Source of the DNA: Candidatus Syntrophosphaera thermopropionivorans
Lineage (GTDB): Bacteria; Cloacimonadota; Cloacimonadia; Cloacimonadales; Cloacimonadaceae
NCBI RefSeq assembly: GCF_004353895.1
Contig: NZ_SMOG01000003.1
Coordinates: 37,975-101,974 of the forward strand
DNA: 64,000 nucleotides
Direction of reading: 5' to 3'
How positions within the stretch are numbered: position 1 is the first letter of the stretch; each line of letters opens with the position of its first letter. The position numbers and the translations under genes were made by a program. The notes beneath the pieces were generated by a model, which was not told where the DNA came from, searched no databases, and saw only the letters and a list, made by a program, of their open reading frames with translations. Positions 45,973 to 55,861 of the stretch are shown one piece after another.

Positions 45973-48606
45973 ATGCAGTCTCCTTCCCCCTCTAAGACTA
46001 AACTCACCCCAATGATTGTTCAATATCAAAAGATAAAGAATGAACATCCGGATAAACTTATCCTTTTCCGGATGGGTGATTTCTATGAGACTTTTTTTGA
46101 AGATGCTTATACTGCATCAAAAATATTAAATATTACTCTCACTTCACGAGATAAAAGTGATGAACATCCTGTTCCGCTGGCTGGTTTTCCTTATCATGCT
46201 TTGGATAACTACTTGGATAAACTGATTAAAGCAGGAATTAAAGTGGCTATCTGTGAACAGATGGAAGACCCTAAACAGGCAAAAGGATTGGTGAAACGAG
46301 AAGTTGTAGAGATAATTACTCCTGGAACGGTTTTAGACCATAACTTACTTGGTGGTACAGCAAATAACTTTCTTTCCGCTATCTACTATGAAGATGAAAA
46401 TCGTAAAATAGGTTTAGCCAGTTTAGACCTTTCTACGGGAGAATTCATCTTTACAGAATTAAGCAAGAATGAGCTGGCTAATGAATTGCTAAAATTGAAA
46501 CCCAGTGAAATAATTGTTAATGGTTCGGACTCAGAAGCTTTTATCAAAAATTTAAATCTGGAATATGAACCAACTATCACTATCTTTGATAACTGGCAGT
46601 TCAGACCTTCCGAAGCAGCCAATGTCTTAAAGAAACATTTTCAGGTTCATTCGCTGGAAGCTTTCGGTGCACTGGGAAAAAATATGGGAGTTACTGCTGC
46701 TGGAGCTGCTCTTGCCTACATTCAATCTCTAACCTCGGATCCCTTATCTCATATAAGCTCACTTCGTTTCTATTCCCTGGATAACTTTATGCTGCTGGAT
46801 GAAATCACCCGCAGGAATCTGGAATTGACCCATTCTTTAAGATACAATGATAGACATGGAAGTTTACTCTATGTTCTTGATCAGACTCAAACACCAATGG
46901 GCTCTCGTTTATTACAAAATTGGCTACTTCATCCCTTGCTGGATAAGGAACAAATTATAAAAAGACAGGATTTAATTAAAGCTTTTTTGAATAATACTGC
47001 CTACTTGAAAGATGTAAGAACTATACTACATAATATCGGTGATATTTCACGTTTAGTATCCAAACTTGGTGCTCTGCGTATTAACCCAAGAGAGCTACTT
47101 GCTCTCAATTCCTATTTATTAACCGTTGCCGACCTCAAAAAAAAGCTAATAGCATTCAATCATCCTCTTCTGGATAATTTTATTCCTGCTCTGGAAGGAT
47201 TTGAGGAAATAATTGAAATAATCAGTAAAGCTATTCGTCCTCAACCTCCTATCACCATAACTGAAGGTGGAATCTTCAATCAGGGCTATAATCCAGATTT
47301 AGATGAATTACTGGAAATCATTCATGATGGAAAATCCTGGATTGCAAGATTGGAAGAAGATGAACGTAATAAAACAGGAATCTCCAATCTAAAAGTCGGT
47401 TATAATAAAGTCTTTGGTTACTATATTGAAGTTACTTCTTCCCAGAAAAGCAAAGTGCCAGATTACTATATTCCCAAACAAACTCTGGTCAATTCTGAAC
47501 GCTATATATCCCCTCGTCTGAAAGAATTTGAAGCCAAAGTACTCAGTTCTGAAGAAAAAGTAAAAAATCTGGAATATGAACTATTTAAACAATTACGTCA
47601 ACAGCTTGCAGGTTATCTGGACAAATTACAAAGCTTAAGTGAGACTATTGCCTTAATAGATGTGCAAAGCTGTCTTGCCTGGTTAGCCTGGCAAAATGGT
47701 TATTGTTGCCCTGAATTTACTGAGCAAAGAACTCTGAAAATTGTTGAAGGTAGACATCCCGTAATAGAAAAGCTACTCACCGATACTGATTTTATTCCTA
47801 ACGACACGGAACTGGATTATCCTCAGACTACTATCGCTATAATTACTGGACCTAATATGGCGGGAAAATCAACCTATCTGCGCCAAGTTGGATTACTGGT
47901 AATTATGGCACAAATGGGAAGTTTTGTTCCGGCAAAACAACTCCAGATGCCTATATTTGATAGGGTATTTACCAGAGTGGGAGCTTCCGATAATTTAGCT
48001 CAAGGACAGAGCACATTTCTGGTAGAAATGATTGAAACAGCGAATATTTTAAATACTGCCACACCGGACTCTCTTATCTTATTGGATGAAATAGGAAGAG
48101 GCACCTCTACATTTGATGGGTTAAGTTTAGCCTGGGCTATTATTGAATACATAGAAAAATATAAACATTCCCTAACTCTTTTTGCTACTCATTACCATGA
48201 ACTAACTGAACTGGAAAGTATCTATCCCGATATACGCAATTACAATATTGCCGTCCGTGAGTATAATGAGCAGATAATATTTTTGAGAAAGATTGAAAGA
48301 GGCGGTGCTGATCAAAGTTATGGTATTCAGGTTGCACGTTTAGCAGGAATACCGGAAAGAGTTATTCGTAGAGCTAAAGAAATCCTGAAGAATTTGGAAG
48401 AACATGAAATATCACCTCAGGGACTGGCATCATCTTTACGCAAAAAGCTTCAAGAAACTTCACCTCAGATGGAATTATTTGAGGTTCTGGCAGAAAAAGC
48501 GGATGAGCTTGACCATATTATAAATGAGATTAAAGACCTGGATCTGGATTCTCTAACCCCCATCCAAGCTTGGCAAAAATTAAAAGAATTACAGGATAAG
48601 TTATGA
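45973..48606 (+). CDS. mutS: DNA mismatch repair protein MutS
   Basis: It recognises mismatches and small loops. The 877-residue protein has the N-terminal mismatch-binding domain with the Phe-x-Glu motif in MGDFYETFF (~33-41), the connector, core and clamp regions, and a C-terminal ATPase with Walker A GPNMAGKST near 626, a MutS signature DNLAQGQSTFLVEM and Walker B LILLDEIGRGTST. The C-terminal tail is present, so this is MutS1, not MutS2. There is no clear SD before the ATG. It overlaps the next gene by 4 bp (ATGA). Confidence 0.97.
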   Translation: MQSPSPSKTKLTPMIVQYQKIKNEHPDKLILFRMGDFYETFFEDAYTASKILNITLTSRDKSDEHPVPLAGFPYHALDNYLDKLIKAGIKVAICEQMEDPKQAKGLVKREVVEIITPGTVLDHNLLGGTANNFLSAIYYEDENRKIGLASLDLSTGEFIFTELSKNELANELLKLKPSEIIVNGSDSEAFIKNLNLEYEPTITIFDNWQFRPSEAANVLKKHFQVHSLEAFGALGKNMGVTAAGAALAYIQSLTSDPLSHISSLRFYSLDNFMLLDEITRRNLELTHSLRYNDRHGSLLYVLDQTQTPMGSRLLQNWLLHPLLDKEQIIKRQDLIKAFLNNTAYLKDVRTILHNIGDISRLVSKLGALRINPRELLALNSYLLTVADLKKKLIAFNHPLLDNFIPALEGFEEIIEIISKAIRPQPPITITEGGIFNQGYNPDLDELLEIIHDGKSWIARLEEDERNKTGISNLKVGYNKVFGYYIEVTSSQKSKVPDYYIPKQTLVNSERYISPRLKEFEAKVLSSEEKVKNLEYELFKQLRQQLAGYLDKLQSLSETIALIDVQSCLAWLAWQNGYCCPEFTEQRTLKIVEGRHPVIEKLLTDTDFIPNDTELDYPQTTIAIITGPNMAGKSTYLRQVGLLVIMAQMGSFVPAKQLQMPIFDRVFTRVGASDNLAQGQSTFLVEMIETANILNTATPDSLILLDEIGRGTSTFDGLSLAWAIIEYIEKYKHSLTLFATHYHELTELESIYPDIRNYNIAVREYNEQIIFLRKIERGGADQSYGIQVARLAGIPERVIRRAKEILKNLEEHEISPQGLASSLRKKLQETSPQMELFEVLAEKADELDHIINEIKDLDLDSLTPIQAWQKLKELQDKL

Positions 48607-50309
48607 AAAAGCATCTTTTGAAAATTATCCCCCTCATTGTTTTCGCTTTGTTCGCCATTTCTATTAATGGTGCACAAAATAATCCTGAATTAGCTGGTGT
48701 AATAAATGGAACACCTATCCGCTATGATGAATTTATTCAGGAACTACTCTTAAATTATTATAATTTCCAGTATGAAAATAACCGTGCTCCTGATAGTAGA
48801 GAAAAAGAATTGATTAGACAACAGACCTGGGAAGAAAAAACTATGTATGTAATCCTCAAGGACTACTATAAAAAATACAATATTAAAGTAACAACTGAAG
48901 AGACCATAGAGTATTTAAAGAGTAATCCACCTGAAACACTTAAGAAATCTCCACTTTTTATGAGTGATGGCAAATTTGACCAAAAAATATATGTTCAATC
49001 TCTTCTTTATGATACACCCTATAACCTTAAACCCTATAGAGACCGGTATCAGAATTATCTAATACCCAATCTTATACTACAAGACTATATTATCCGAGAT
49101 GAACTTCTAACTTCATCAGAAAAGAAACTTATCTCAAAAATTCTTCAGAGCAGTGCAAATATTAAATGGACGATTTTAGATACTGAGAGCATAAATCCTT
49201 ATATCACTGAAGAAGAAATTCAGATATACTATCAGAAACATCTTTCTGATTTCAAACTAAAGCCTTATATTAATCTTGCCTATACCACGATTAGCGTGGT
49301 TCCCTCTAAGACAGATATTAGATTGACCAATGCTATAGCTGATTCTATATACAATGAATTAATGCGAGGAAAAACTGTTCAGGACATATTAGAAAGTGAG
49401 TTACCCATTGCTCCTCATCTAAGTTTCATCAGTATGGATTATGTGAGAGAAAGTGAACTTGAACCTTCAATTTATACGATATTAAGCCAGCTAAAAGAAG
49501 GAGAATTCAGTCTTCCTATAGCAGATAAAGAAGGACTCAATATCTATCAATTAGAAAGCCGAACCAAAAGTATGTGTAGTTATAATGTCCTAAGAATACC
49601 TTATATTCCATCTCAGTCCAGTATAGATGTGGTTCTTCCAACTGCTCAACAGGTTGTAAAACTTGCCCGTAAAGAAAATCTATCTATTGCCTGCGATGAG
49701 ATGAACCTTGATTATCAAAAGACAGGCATTATTTCCCCTGATTATGATTGGTTTGGAGATTCTCAGGTGGTAAATAATATCTTGAATTTAATACCCAACT
49801 ATTCCGATAGATATGTCTTTGACCCCATCTATTCTCCCAAGAAAAAGGTCTGGGTCGTGGTAGAATTGCTGGAATCTTCACTTTATTCATATCAATCCCT
49901 GGATGAAGTGAGACCACAAATTAAGAAAAAGCTGGAAGAACAGAAAAGAGCTGAATTAGCCTTGCAACTGGCAGATAAAATTAACTCAGGACAATCTACT
50001 ATACCTTCTGATGCTCCCACTATTTACATTGAAAATATGACTATCAATACCCCCTTACTTGACAATGATGCTGCAAATATCTATTATCAGACCCTTCGCT
50101 GTTATTTTAAAAAGGAGAAACCTAAAGCCTTTATCATAGATGAAAAGATTGTATTACCTGAAGTAATTTCAGTTAAGATAGATAAGAAGAAAAAAATCTC
50201 CCAAGACCAGATTATACAGGTATACAAGAATAACCTGCCTCCAGATTGGTTTAATAATTGGATGGCATCTAAGGTTAAGAAGGCAAAAGTTAAAGTTTAC
50301 ATTCAATGA
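48603..50309 (+). CDS. Periplasmic SurA/PpiD-like peptidyl-prolyl isomerase-type chaperone
   Basis: A 568-residue protein with a signal peptide (~1-23, ending near INGAQ). A SurA/PpiD N-terminal chaperone region follows (25-210: VINGTPIRYDEFIQEL, FDQKIYVQSL, RDRYQNYLIPNLI), with the order seen in SurA_N-type foldases. The middle (~215-320) resembles a parvulin domain (YITEEEIQIYYQKHLSDFKLKP, LKEGEFSLPI) but is divergent, so isomerase activity is uncertain. The family helps outer-membrane beta-barrels fold, and a giant SprA barrel is encoded in this window. It is co-translated with mutS through a 4-bp overlap. Confidence 0.8.
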   Translation: MKKHLLKIIPLIVFALFAISINGAQNNPELAGVINGTPIRYDEFIQELLLNYYNFQYENNRAPDSREKELIRQQTWEEKTMYVILKDYYKKYNIKVTTEETIEYLKSNPPETLKKSPLFMSDGKFDQKIYVQSLLYDTPYNLKPYRDRYQNYLIPNLILQDYIIRDELLTSSEKKLISKILQSSANIKWTILDTESINPYITEEEIQIYYQKHLSDFKLKPYINLAYTTISVVPSKTDIRLTNAIADSIYNELMRGKTVQDILESELPIAPHLSFISMDYVRESELEPSIYTILSQLKEGEFSLPIADKEGLNIYQLESRTKSMCSYNVLRIPYIPSQSSIDVVLPTAQQVVKLARKENLSIACDEMNLDYQKTGIISPDYDWFGDSQVVNNILNLIPNYSDRYVFDPIYSPKKKVWVVVELLESSLYSYQSLDEVRPQIKKKLEEQKRAELALQLADKINSGQSTIPSDAPTIYIENMTINTPLLDNDAANIYYQTLRCYFKKEKPKAFIIDEKIVLPEVISVKIDKKKKISQDQIIQVYKNNLPPDWFNNWMASKVKKAKVKVYIQ

Positions 50310-50339
50310 ACTTTTACCTTCTTAGGTTTTGAATCTTAG

Positions 50340-50364
50340 AGAGCTATTTCATTAAAATAGCTCT
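50340..50364. terminator. Palindromic hairpin across the stop codon of the C25 gene
   Basis: Perfect 10-bp arms AGAGCTATTT (50340-50349) and AAATAGCTCT (50355-50364) enclose a 5-nt loop. The C25 stop codon (50346-50344) lies inside one arm. It separates two convergent genes. No T-tract follows on either strand, so it may be a 3'-end stabiliser or weak bidirectional terminator. Confidence 0.45.
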
Positions 50365-53300
50365 ACGAACTGAGTTGAATTCTTTAGATTCTATCCGAAT
50401 AAAATAGATTCCTGATGATACACTTCGGTTCTGTTTGTCCTTTCCATTCCAGACAATAGTATGACTGCCTTCTCTCAAATAATCATCTACCAGACAATTA
50501 ACCAATTGTCCTTTTATATTGTATATACTCAACTTTACTGGTCCACCTTTTGCTAAATCAAACCTTATGGTGGTAGAAGGGTTAAAAGGATTAGGATAAT
50601 TCTGATATAGCTTGGATACCAGAGGATTTATATTCTGGTCCGTAATATCCTCATAAGGAAAGCTGAAACTTATCGGTTCAGTTCCCACGCTTTCTCCCGT
50701 TTCATAACAGGTTACCACATAATAGCGATAATTTCCAATGGTGCTAAGTTGTTCGTTATAATAAGTTTGAGAATATATTCCCATAAGTTCATAATTTCCT
50801 GCATTAAGCTTACGAAATACTTTATAATTCAAGATGGGATAAAACGGCTCTTCTGGAGCTGACCAGTTTAGATATAATGAATCCTGAACTACCCTAAAGC
50901 TTAAATTTGTAGCTGGTGCAAAATAAGCTAAAAAGAAGTCGTGATTAATTGCAGGATTTTGCAAGTTAATATTAATTGAAGATAAAGTCTCGGTTTGATA
51001 TCCTGGTGCGATAGCATTTACACTTTGCAAGCCCCCCGGAAGGTACAAAACATAATTCCCATCGGAATCTGGTTGTGAAGTTAACAGGGTGGAATTTTGA
51101 ATTAAAACTTGAGAATAGTTAATTTCAGGATTGGAAGAGAAAACTATGCCATATAATTTACCAGCAAAGGGAATATATCCTGTGGTTTGTACATCATCAA
51201 TATACCAGCCCCAACCCTGAATGCCTGGATCAGAAGAAAAAGTCCAGCGAAACATAACATTCTGATTGGCATAATTACTGAGATTAAATCTGGCTAATAC
51301 CCATCCCTGACTATTACCAGTGTAACCTGGGCCACTAAGAGCAGAAACATTTTGATATGGATAACCCCCTTCTGGAGTTAAAAGAGTCCAAGAACCGCCT
51401 GAATTAGTGGATATTTTTAAATTTCCTCCATCATATCCCTGTTCCATATCATACCAATGCCAGAACTCAAGTACAAAATTGGGTCCTATATATATTACCG
51501 GAGAGGTTAAAGTCCAGGTTGCATAATTAGGATATTGCTGATTCAATAAAGTTCCCCAGCACTTTGTTCCTGAATGAGCACCTACGATTGAATCAGAACC
51601 CCATTGCCAGGCATTATTTGCCGGTTGGGTGACAAATGAACCATTATTATTCTCAAAATCAGCATACATCCCGGTAGTACCAACATTTAAACGGATAGTC
51701 TCATTATGCGCTTCTATGGCTTCACCCAGATAAGTTATATAGAAAGTGAGATTATTACCTACCGATACATTAGGTGAAAGAGTGATTTCATAGATAACCT
51801 GACAGGTTGCACCTGCTGGTATATAATTAATCAATTGCTGAGGATTTAAAATATCCACATCTGAACTCATACAACTGATATTGCTGGTGATATTATAGGC
51901 TGCAACACTTCCATCATTGGTGTAGTGCACAATTAAATTAAAGGTCTCAGCTGGATCTGCCATTCCATTAATATTGCCCTGCAGGTCATTCATATAGACC
52001 CCGCTCAAACTTAATTGAGGTTTTTTTACCGTTATGTTTTGAATGTAGTTCCAGCTATTGCCACTAATACTGACCGTAAGATTTAATTCAATAGTCGTAT
52101 TATGAGGACATTCTGGACTAATAGATATAGTTATCGGGTCTATATTCACGGCAGAACCACTTCCTGGTATATCGGGATAATCACTTTCGGCATTTTGAAT
52201 TAAGACCTGGGGATTAACAGTATTTGCTATGATATGCACATCAGTTGCAGTAGCTATTCCCAAGTTGTTCAATTTTATACCAATTTCTCCACTTTCTCCA
52301 GGTTCCATCCAGCCATTTCCATTATCATCCTGCAAAATAAAATCCCCAATAACCAGGTGGGGTCTTTCCTGAAGTATTGGCACCGTAGTAATAAGAAGTG
52401 CTTTATTATTGGTTAAAGGTTGTGCAGCTAAGGGATATTGATTGTTGAAGGTATATTCTAAGCCTCTTCTATTAGTATGATCTCTAATACCTACTGTGGC
52501 ATATTTTCCATGAGAGGGTGAATAGCCACCACTTCCAACATCTACATTATTAAAAACTTTATATTGGAATTTAATCATTCCATCACCAAGACTGGTAGGA
52601 TAGTAATGAGGATCATAAAAGATAACTTCAAAAGTCTCTTCAGATGTACGGTTAAACCCATTTTTTAGATTGTGGTATTCTACAATGAAAATATGATTAA
52701 CTGTATCATAATATTGATAAATACCAGCATTGGATAAGATTATCAAATCATCCCAGAAGGGAGCAATCATTGGTGATGGTCCTTGACCTCCAGGCATTCT
52801 TCCATTTCTAAATTCTCCATTTTCAGTAACTCCAAATGCAATGAACCCATTAACACAGACAGTAATTTGATTATATTCTATACCGTAATAAGGAAAAGTG
52901 AAAGGTAAATTTATCGTTTCCAGAACATCGCTTCCCACCTGATCTCCCTCATCATCAATTAAACCCGAATCATTCAATCCAGTAATAAGGGTTCCACTTC
53001 CTCCTAAACTAGGCACAATTTCTATCCAATCATAAACTGGACAATCAGGATAAGCTGTATCAGAGACATCATAGATAAAATAGCCATATTCATCAGGACC
53101 CAGTGGTGTATTTTGACTAACGGTTCCTATAGGAAGATTAAAATAGGTTAATTGTTCAAATCCTGTAGAATTATATAACCTGAGTTGAAAAGGAATTATC
53201 ATACCTGGAATTAATTGAGGTCGTGCCATAATGCTAAAACCATCAATAGAATTTACCGTCATACCAGCCAGCACATTTCCGAAATAAGAAATAGAATCCG

Positions 53301-55794
53301 AAACAGAAACTAAATCATTCATAGATTGTAATTCGCCATAGATATCAATAATCCCACAGATAGAATTATTGGTTATACTTACTGTTAATATCCCTGTTTC
53401 CGAAGGATCTAAAATAGTGTCGCCACCTGCAAATACATATCTGTTATTAACATTAAAATTGGCATTATATGCACCCATATGGAATATTATTTGATATATA
53501 TTTTGTTGAGTATCGGTCAATTCCAGATTAAAACGAGCGTTGAGAAATGATGGGATATTATTCGCAAAGTGTAATAAGAAATAAGTATTATTTACACCTG
53601 TGTCCTCTGGAACAATATCAGGATAGATAGCTTGAGCTTGTTGTATATTTATATATGGATTAGTGGTGCTCAATATACCTTGAAGTCCACTGATGTTATG
53701 AGTAGTAGTATTTTTAATTTCAACATTCAAAGCTATAGTCTCACCTGCCTCAATAAAACTGTCCCCATTACCTGAGGAACCAGCAGTTCCATTATCAATG
53801 ATGTATTTTTCAAAATAAACAAGAGAACCCTCTTGATTTAATGATAGGGTCTTTTGTACTGGTTTACAGTTATGCTGAGAAGCAGTTATCAGTAAATTAC
53901 TCGCTATAAAAGAAGGAATTTGTAAAGTAACAGTCCCTGTTTCATCAGTATAACCTTTTGACACTACATTTTGATATACTGAATTATAGAGAGTAACGCT
54001 AACACCTTCCATAGGATTCTGAAATAAATCCGTGATATTGATATCAACTAATGAACAACCACGAGGAATAGAATCTGGAGCATTAATCAGCAAACCCTTA
54101 GGAATTCCCACAAAAGCTTCAACCGTTGGGTCCCCTATTAAATTGCACCAATGCGCAAAAGAATTAGCATAAGAAGTGTTCGCAGTGCCATAAACATTCC
54201 AGAGATATAACTTTCCATTTAATAAGGCTTCTCCCATATTTCGCATTCCATAAAGAAATATTCCATCAAAAATTCCACAGGAGAGAGCATTATTGAACAA
54301 TGTGTGAGTTCCTGAGGTTGCCATTCCAATAGCTGTTAAAGCTCCCTTAGGAACAGCTTCACTGCCTAAGCGTACAAAAGTTTCTGTAGTTGAAGTCCCC
54401 CCAAAACTTCCCGTTCCACAAGTTAGAATCACCGAATGTGGAAGTCTGGGTCCATTATTAAGACTTTCTGAAGGATTCCAGCCACTCATACCGATATATC
54501 CACGATAATTGAAGAAGCTTACTCCTTGATTGATGCCTGAATTCATTGTGGAAGAACAACTACTGGTATAATTTTCAATATAAGTATAATCTGGATGAAT
54601 TTTAGAAGACATTTCTTTAATATATTTGTTGGAATATATAACGGAGATCCCAGATGAACTGGGATCACCAATTAAAAGCATACGATTTAACCAAGACGCT
54701 GCATCATCAGATATATTAATATTCTTTTCATAAGTATAGATTTTATTGAAGACGGTTGCAAGTTGAGATAGATTTTCCACTGAGATTCTTCCTATAAACA
54801 CATCCCCAAGAGTATCATTTCCGGCTAAATGCGTATAAGGATAGTCACCTTCACCATTATAATTACTATAATTTTCATACCAGGTAGGAATTATATAACT
54901 ACCAGTAGTATCTCCAAGCAGTATAATATAATCGGGTCTAGTCTCAGGATTATCATATTGATTTTGGATATAATTTTTTATTGAAGTATTGCTTGTTCCT
55001 CCAGTTTGTGCAGTACTAACTACATTCACTTCATACCCTTTCTGGCGTTTCCAAGTAACAAATTCATTTAATTTAGTAAGAAAATTGGCATCTGTAGTAT
55101 TTCCATAGATGAGCAAAATCCTGCCTTGTTCAGGAGCAATAAGAGGATTGCGATATTCATCAAAATTGGCTATCTGTGCTTCATAAATATTCTGAAAGAC
55201 ATAGCTATAATTATCATAGGACTCAAAGGGGAGTTCATTGATACCTTTATCAGTAGTATAATTAATATGCACCTGAATATTATGATAATATCGCAATTGC
55301 TGTTTTGTAAAGTCATACTGACAGGGATATATATTTAGTTGGATAACACGGAAATCTCTTAAAATAGCAGGTTCGGAAAAGCTAACAAAATTTTCTGGGA
55401 AAAGATTTTGTGCGTCTATAGTTATGGGTAAAGCCCCTTCTTCAGTATAATATAGCTTAGGATTATTCAAAGGAATTATATCTACAGAATCATAAGTGAA
55501 AGTCACATTAAAATTCCCTTGTGGAGGGATGGCTATGAGGGTTCCCAAAATAGGTAATTCGGGCATACCATTATAAACTGTAGAATTTTTAACCCCTTGT
55601 AACTTTATTTCTTTTACCTCTTGATTATTTTGTATACTCTCTTTGAGAGTCAGCTGAGTTGATTCTAACTTTAGCTTAGTTTGGTGGTTATCAGATTTAA
55701 CTATACTAATTAATTTTTCTGCTTCCAAATTTTCCGCTATTAAACAAGTCTGTAGTAGCAAGAGCGACATAAGAAAGACTAATATTTTTTTCAT
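50344..55794 (-). CDS. Giant C25 (gingipain-like) surface protein with type IX sorting domain
   Basis: A 1816-residue exported protein. The order is: signal peptide (1-20), a gingipain-type propeptide (~50-200), a C25 peptidase domain (~205-570: ILLIYGN, FVTWKRQKGYEV, PDYIILLGD, VFIGRISV), several Ig/CARDB-like beta domains, a module with PYYGIEY near 966, a jelly-roll/MAM-like domain (~1395-1540), an FN3 domain near 1620, and a FlgD-like sorting domain from NYPNPFNPST (~1735) to the end. The Cys in ILTCGTG (~456) fits the nucleophile, but the usual His of NY-x-GHG reads Tyr in NYRGYIG (~430). It may be a variant peptidase or a non-catalytic adhesin. PorU, the type IX sortase, is also C25, but this architecture looks like cargo. 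Confidence 0.85.
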   Translation of the reverse strand: MKKILVFLMSLLLLQTCLIAENLEAEKLISIVKSDNHQTKLKLESTQLTLKESIQNNQEVKEIKLQGVKNSTVYNGMPELPILGTLIAIPPQGNFNVTFTYDSVDIIPLNNPKLYYTEEGALPITIDAQNLFPENFVSFSEPAILRDFRVIQLNIYPCQYDFTKQQLRYYHNIQVHINYTTDKGINELPFESYDNYSYVFQNIYEAQIANFDEYRNPLIAPEQGRILLIYGNTTDANFLTKLNEFVTWKRQKGYEVNVVSTAQTGGTSNTSIKNYIQNQYDNPETRPDYIILLGDTTGSYIIPTWYENYSNYNGEGDYPYTHLAGNDTLGDVFIGRISVENLSQLATVFNKIYTYEKNINISDDAASWLNRMLLIGDPSSSGISVIYSNKYIKEMSSKIHPDYTYIENYTSSCSSTMNSGINQGVSFFNYRGYIGMSGWNPSESLNNGPRLPHSVILTCGTGSFGGTSTTETFVRLGSEAVPKGALTAIGMATSGTHTLFNNALSCGIFDGIFLYGMRNMGEALLNGKLYLWNVYGTANTSYANSFAHWCNLIGDPTVEAFVGIPKGLLINAPDSIPRGCSLVDINITDLFQNPMEGVSVTLYNSVYQNVVSKGYTDETGTVTLQIPSFIASNLLITASQHNCKPVQKTLSLNQEGSLVYFEKYIIDNGTAGSSGNGDSFIEAGETIALNVEIKNTTTHNISGLQGILSTTNPYINIQQAQAIYPDIVPEDTGVNNTYFLLHFANNIPSFLNARFNLELTDTQQNIYQIIFHMGAYNANFNVNNRYVFAGGDTILDPSETGILTVSITNNSICGIIDIYGELQSMNDLVSVSDSISYFGNVLAGMTVNSIDGFSIMARPQLIPGMIIPFQLRLYNSTGFEQLTYFNLPIGTVSQNTPLGPDEYGYFIYDVSDTAYPDCPVYDWIEIVPSLGGSGTLITGLNDSGLIDDEGDQVGSDVLETINLPFTFPYYGIEYNQITVCVNGFIAFGVTENGEFRNGRMPGGQGPSPMIAPFWDDLIILSNAGIYQYYDTVNHIFIVEYHNLKNGFNRTSEETFEVIFYDPHYYPTSLGDGMIKFQYKVFNNVDVGSGGYSPSHGKYATVGIRDHTNRRGLEYTFNNQYPLAAQPLTNNKALLITTVPILQERPHLVIGDFILQDDNGNGWMEPGESGEIGIKLNNLGIATATDVHIIANTVNPQVLIQNAESDYPDIPGSGSAVNIDPITISISPECPHNTTIELNLTVSISGNSWNYIQNITVKKPQLSLSGVYMNDLQGNINGMADPAETFNLIVHYTNDGSVAAYNITSNISCMSSDVDILNPQQLINYIPAGATCQVIYEITLSPNVSVGNNLTFYITYLGEAIEAHNETIRLNVGTTGMYADFENNNGSFVTQPANNAWQWGSDSIVGAHSGTKCWGTLLNQQYPNYATWTLTSPVIYIGPNFVLEFWHWYDMEQGYDGGNLKISTNSGGSWTLLTPEGGYPYQNVSALSGPGYTGNSQGWVLARFNLSNYANQNVMFRWTFSSDPGIQGWGWYIDDVQTTGYIPFAGKLYGIVFSSNPEINYSQVLIQNSTLLTSQPDSDGNYVLYLPGGLQSVNAIAPGYQTETLSSININLQNPAINHDFFLAYFAPATNLSFRVVQDSLYLNWSAPEEPFYPILNYKVFRKLNAGNYELMGIYSQTYYNEQLSTIGNYRYYVVTCYETGESVGTEPISFSFPYEDITDQNINPLVSKLYQNYPNPFNPSTTIRFDLAKGGPVKLSIYNIKGQLVNCLVDDYLREGSHTIVWNGKDKQNRSVSSGIYFIRIESKEFNSVRRAILMK

Positions 55795-55814
55795 TTTTAT
55801 CCCTTTATTTTATA

Positions 55815-55843
55815 CAAAAAAACCTGGAGTTAAACCTCCAGGT
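55815..55843 (-). terminator. Rho-independent terminator of the beta-propeller lipoprotein gene
   Basis: On the minus strand a perfect 8-bp stem ACCTGGAG/CTCCAGGT with a 6-nt loop (55843-55822) is followed by a run of T (from 55822 down to 55816). It lies about 20 bp after the stop codon and is the clearest terminator in the window. Confidence 0.9.
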
Positions 55844-55861
55844 ATAATATATTTTCAGCTC

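Noticed and set aside
50344..55794. PorU, the type IX sortase
   Set aside because: PorU is a C25 protein too, but this one has many adhesin-like beta modules before its sorting domain and lacks the expected dyad His, so cargo is the safer reading.
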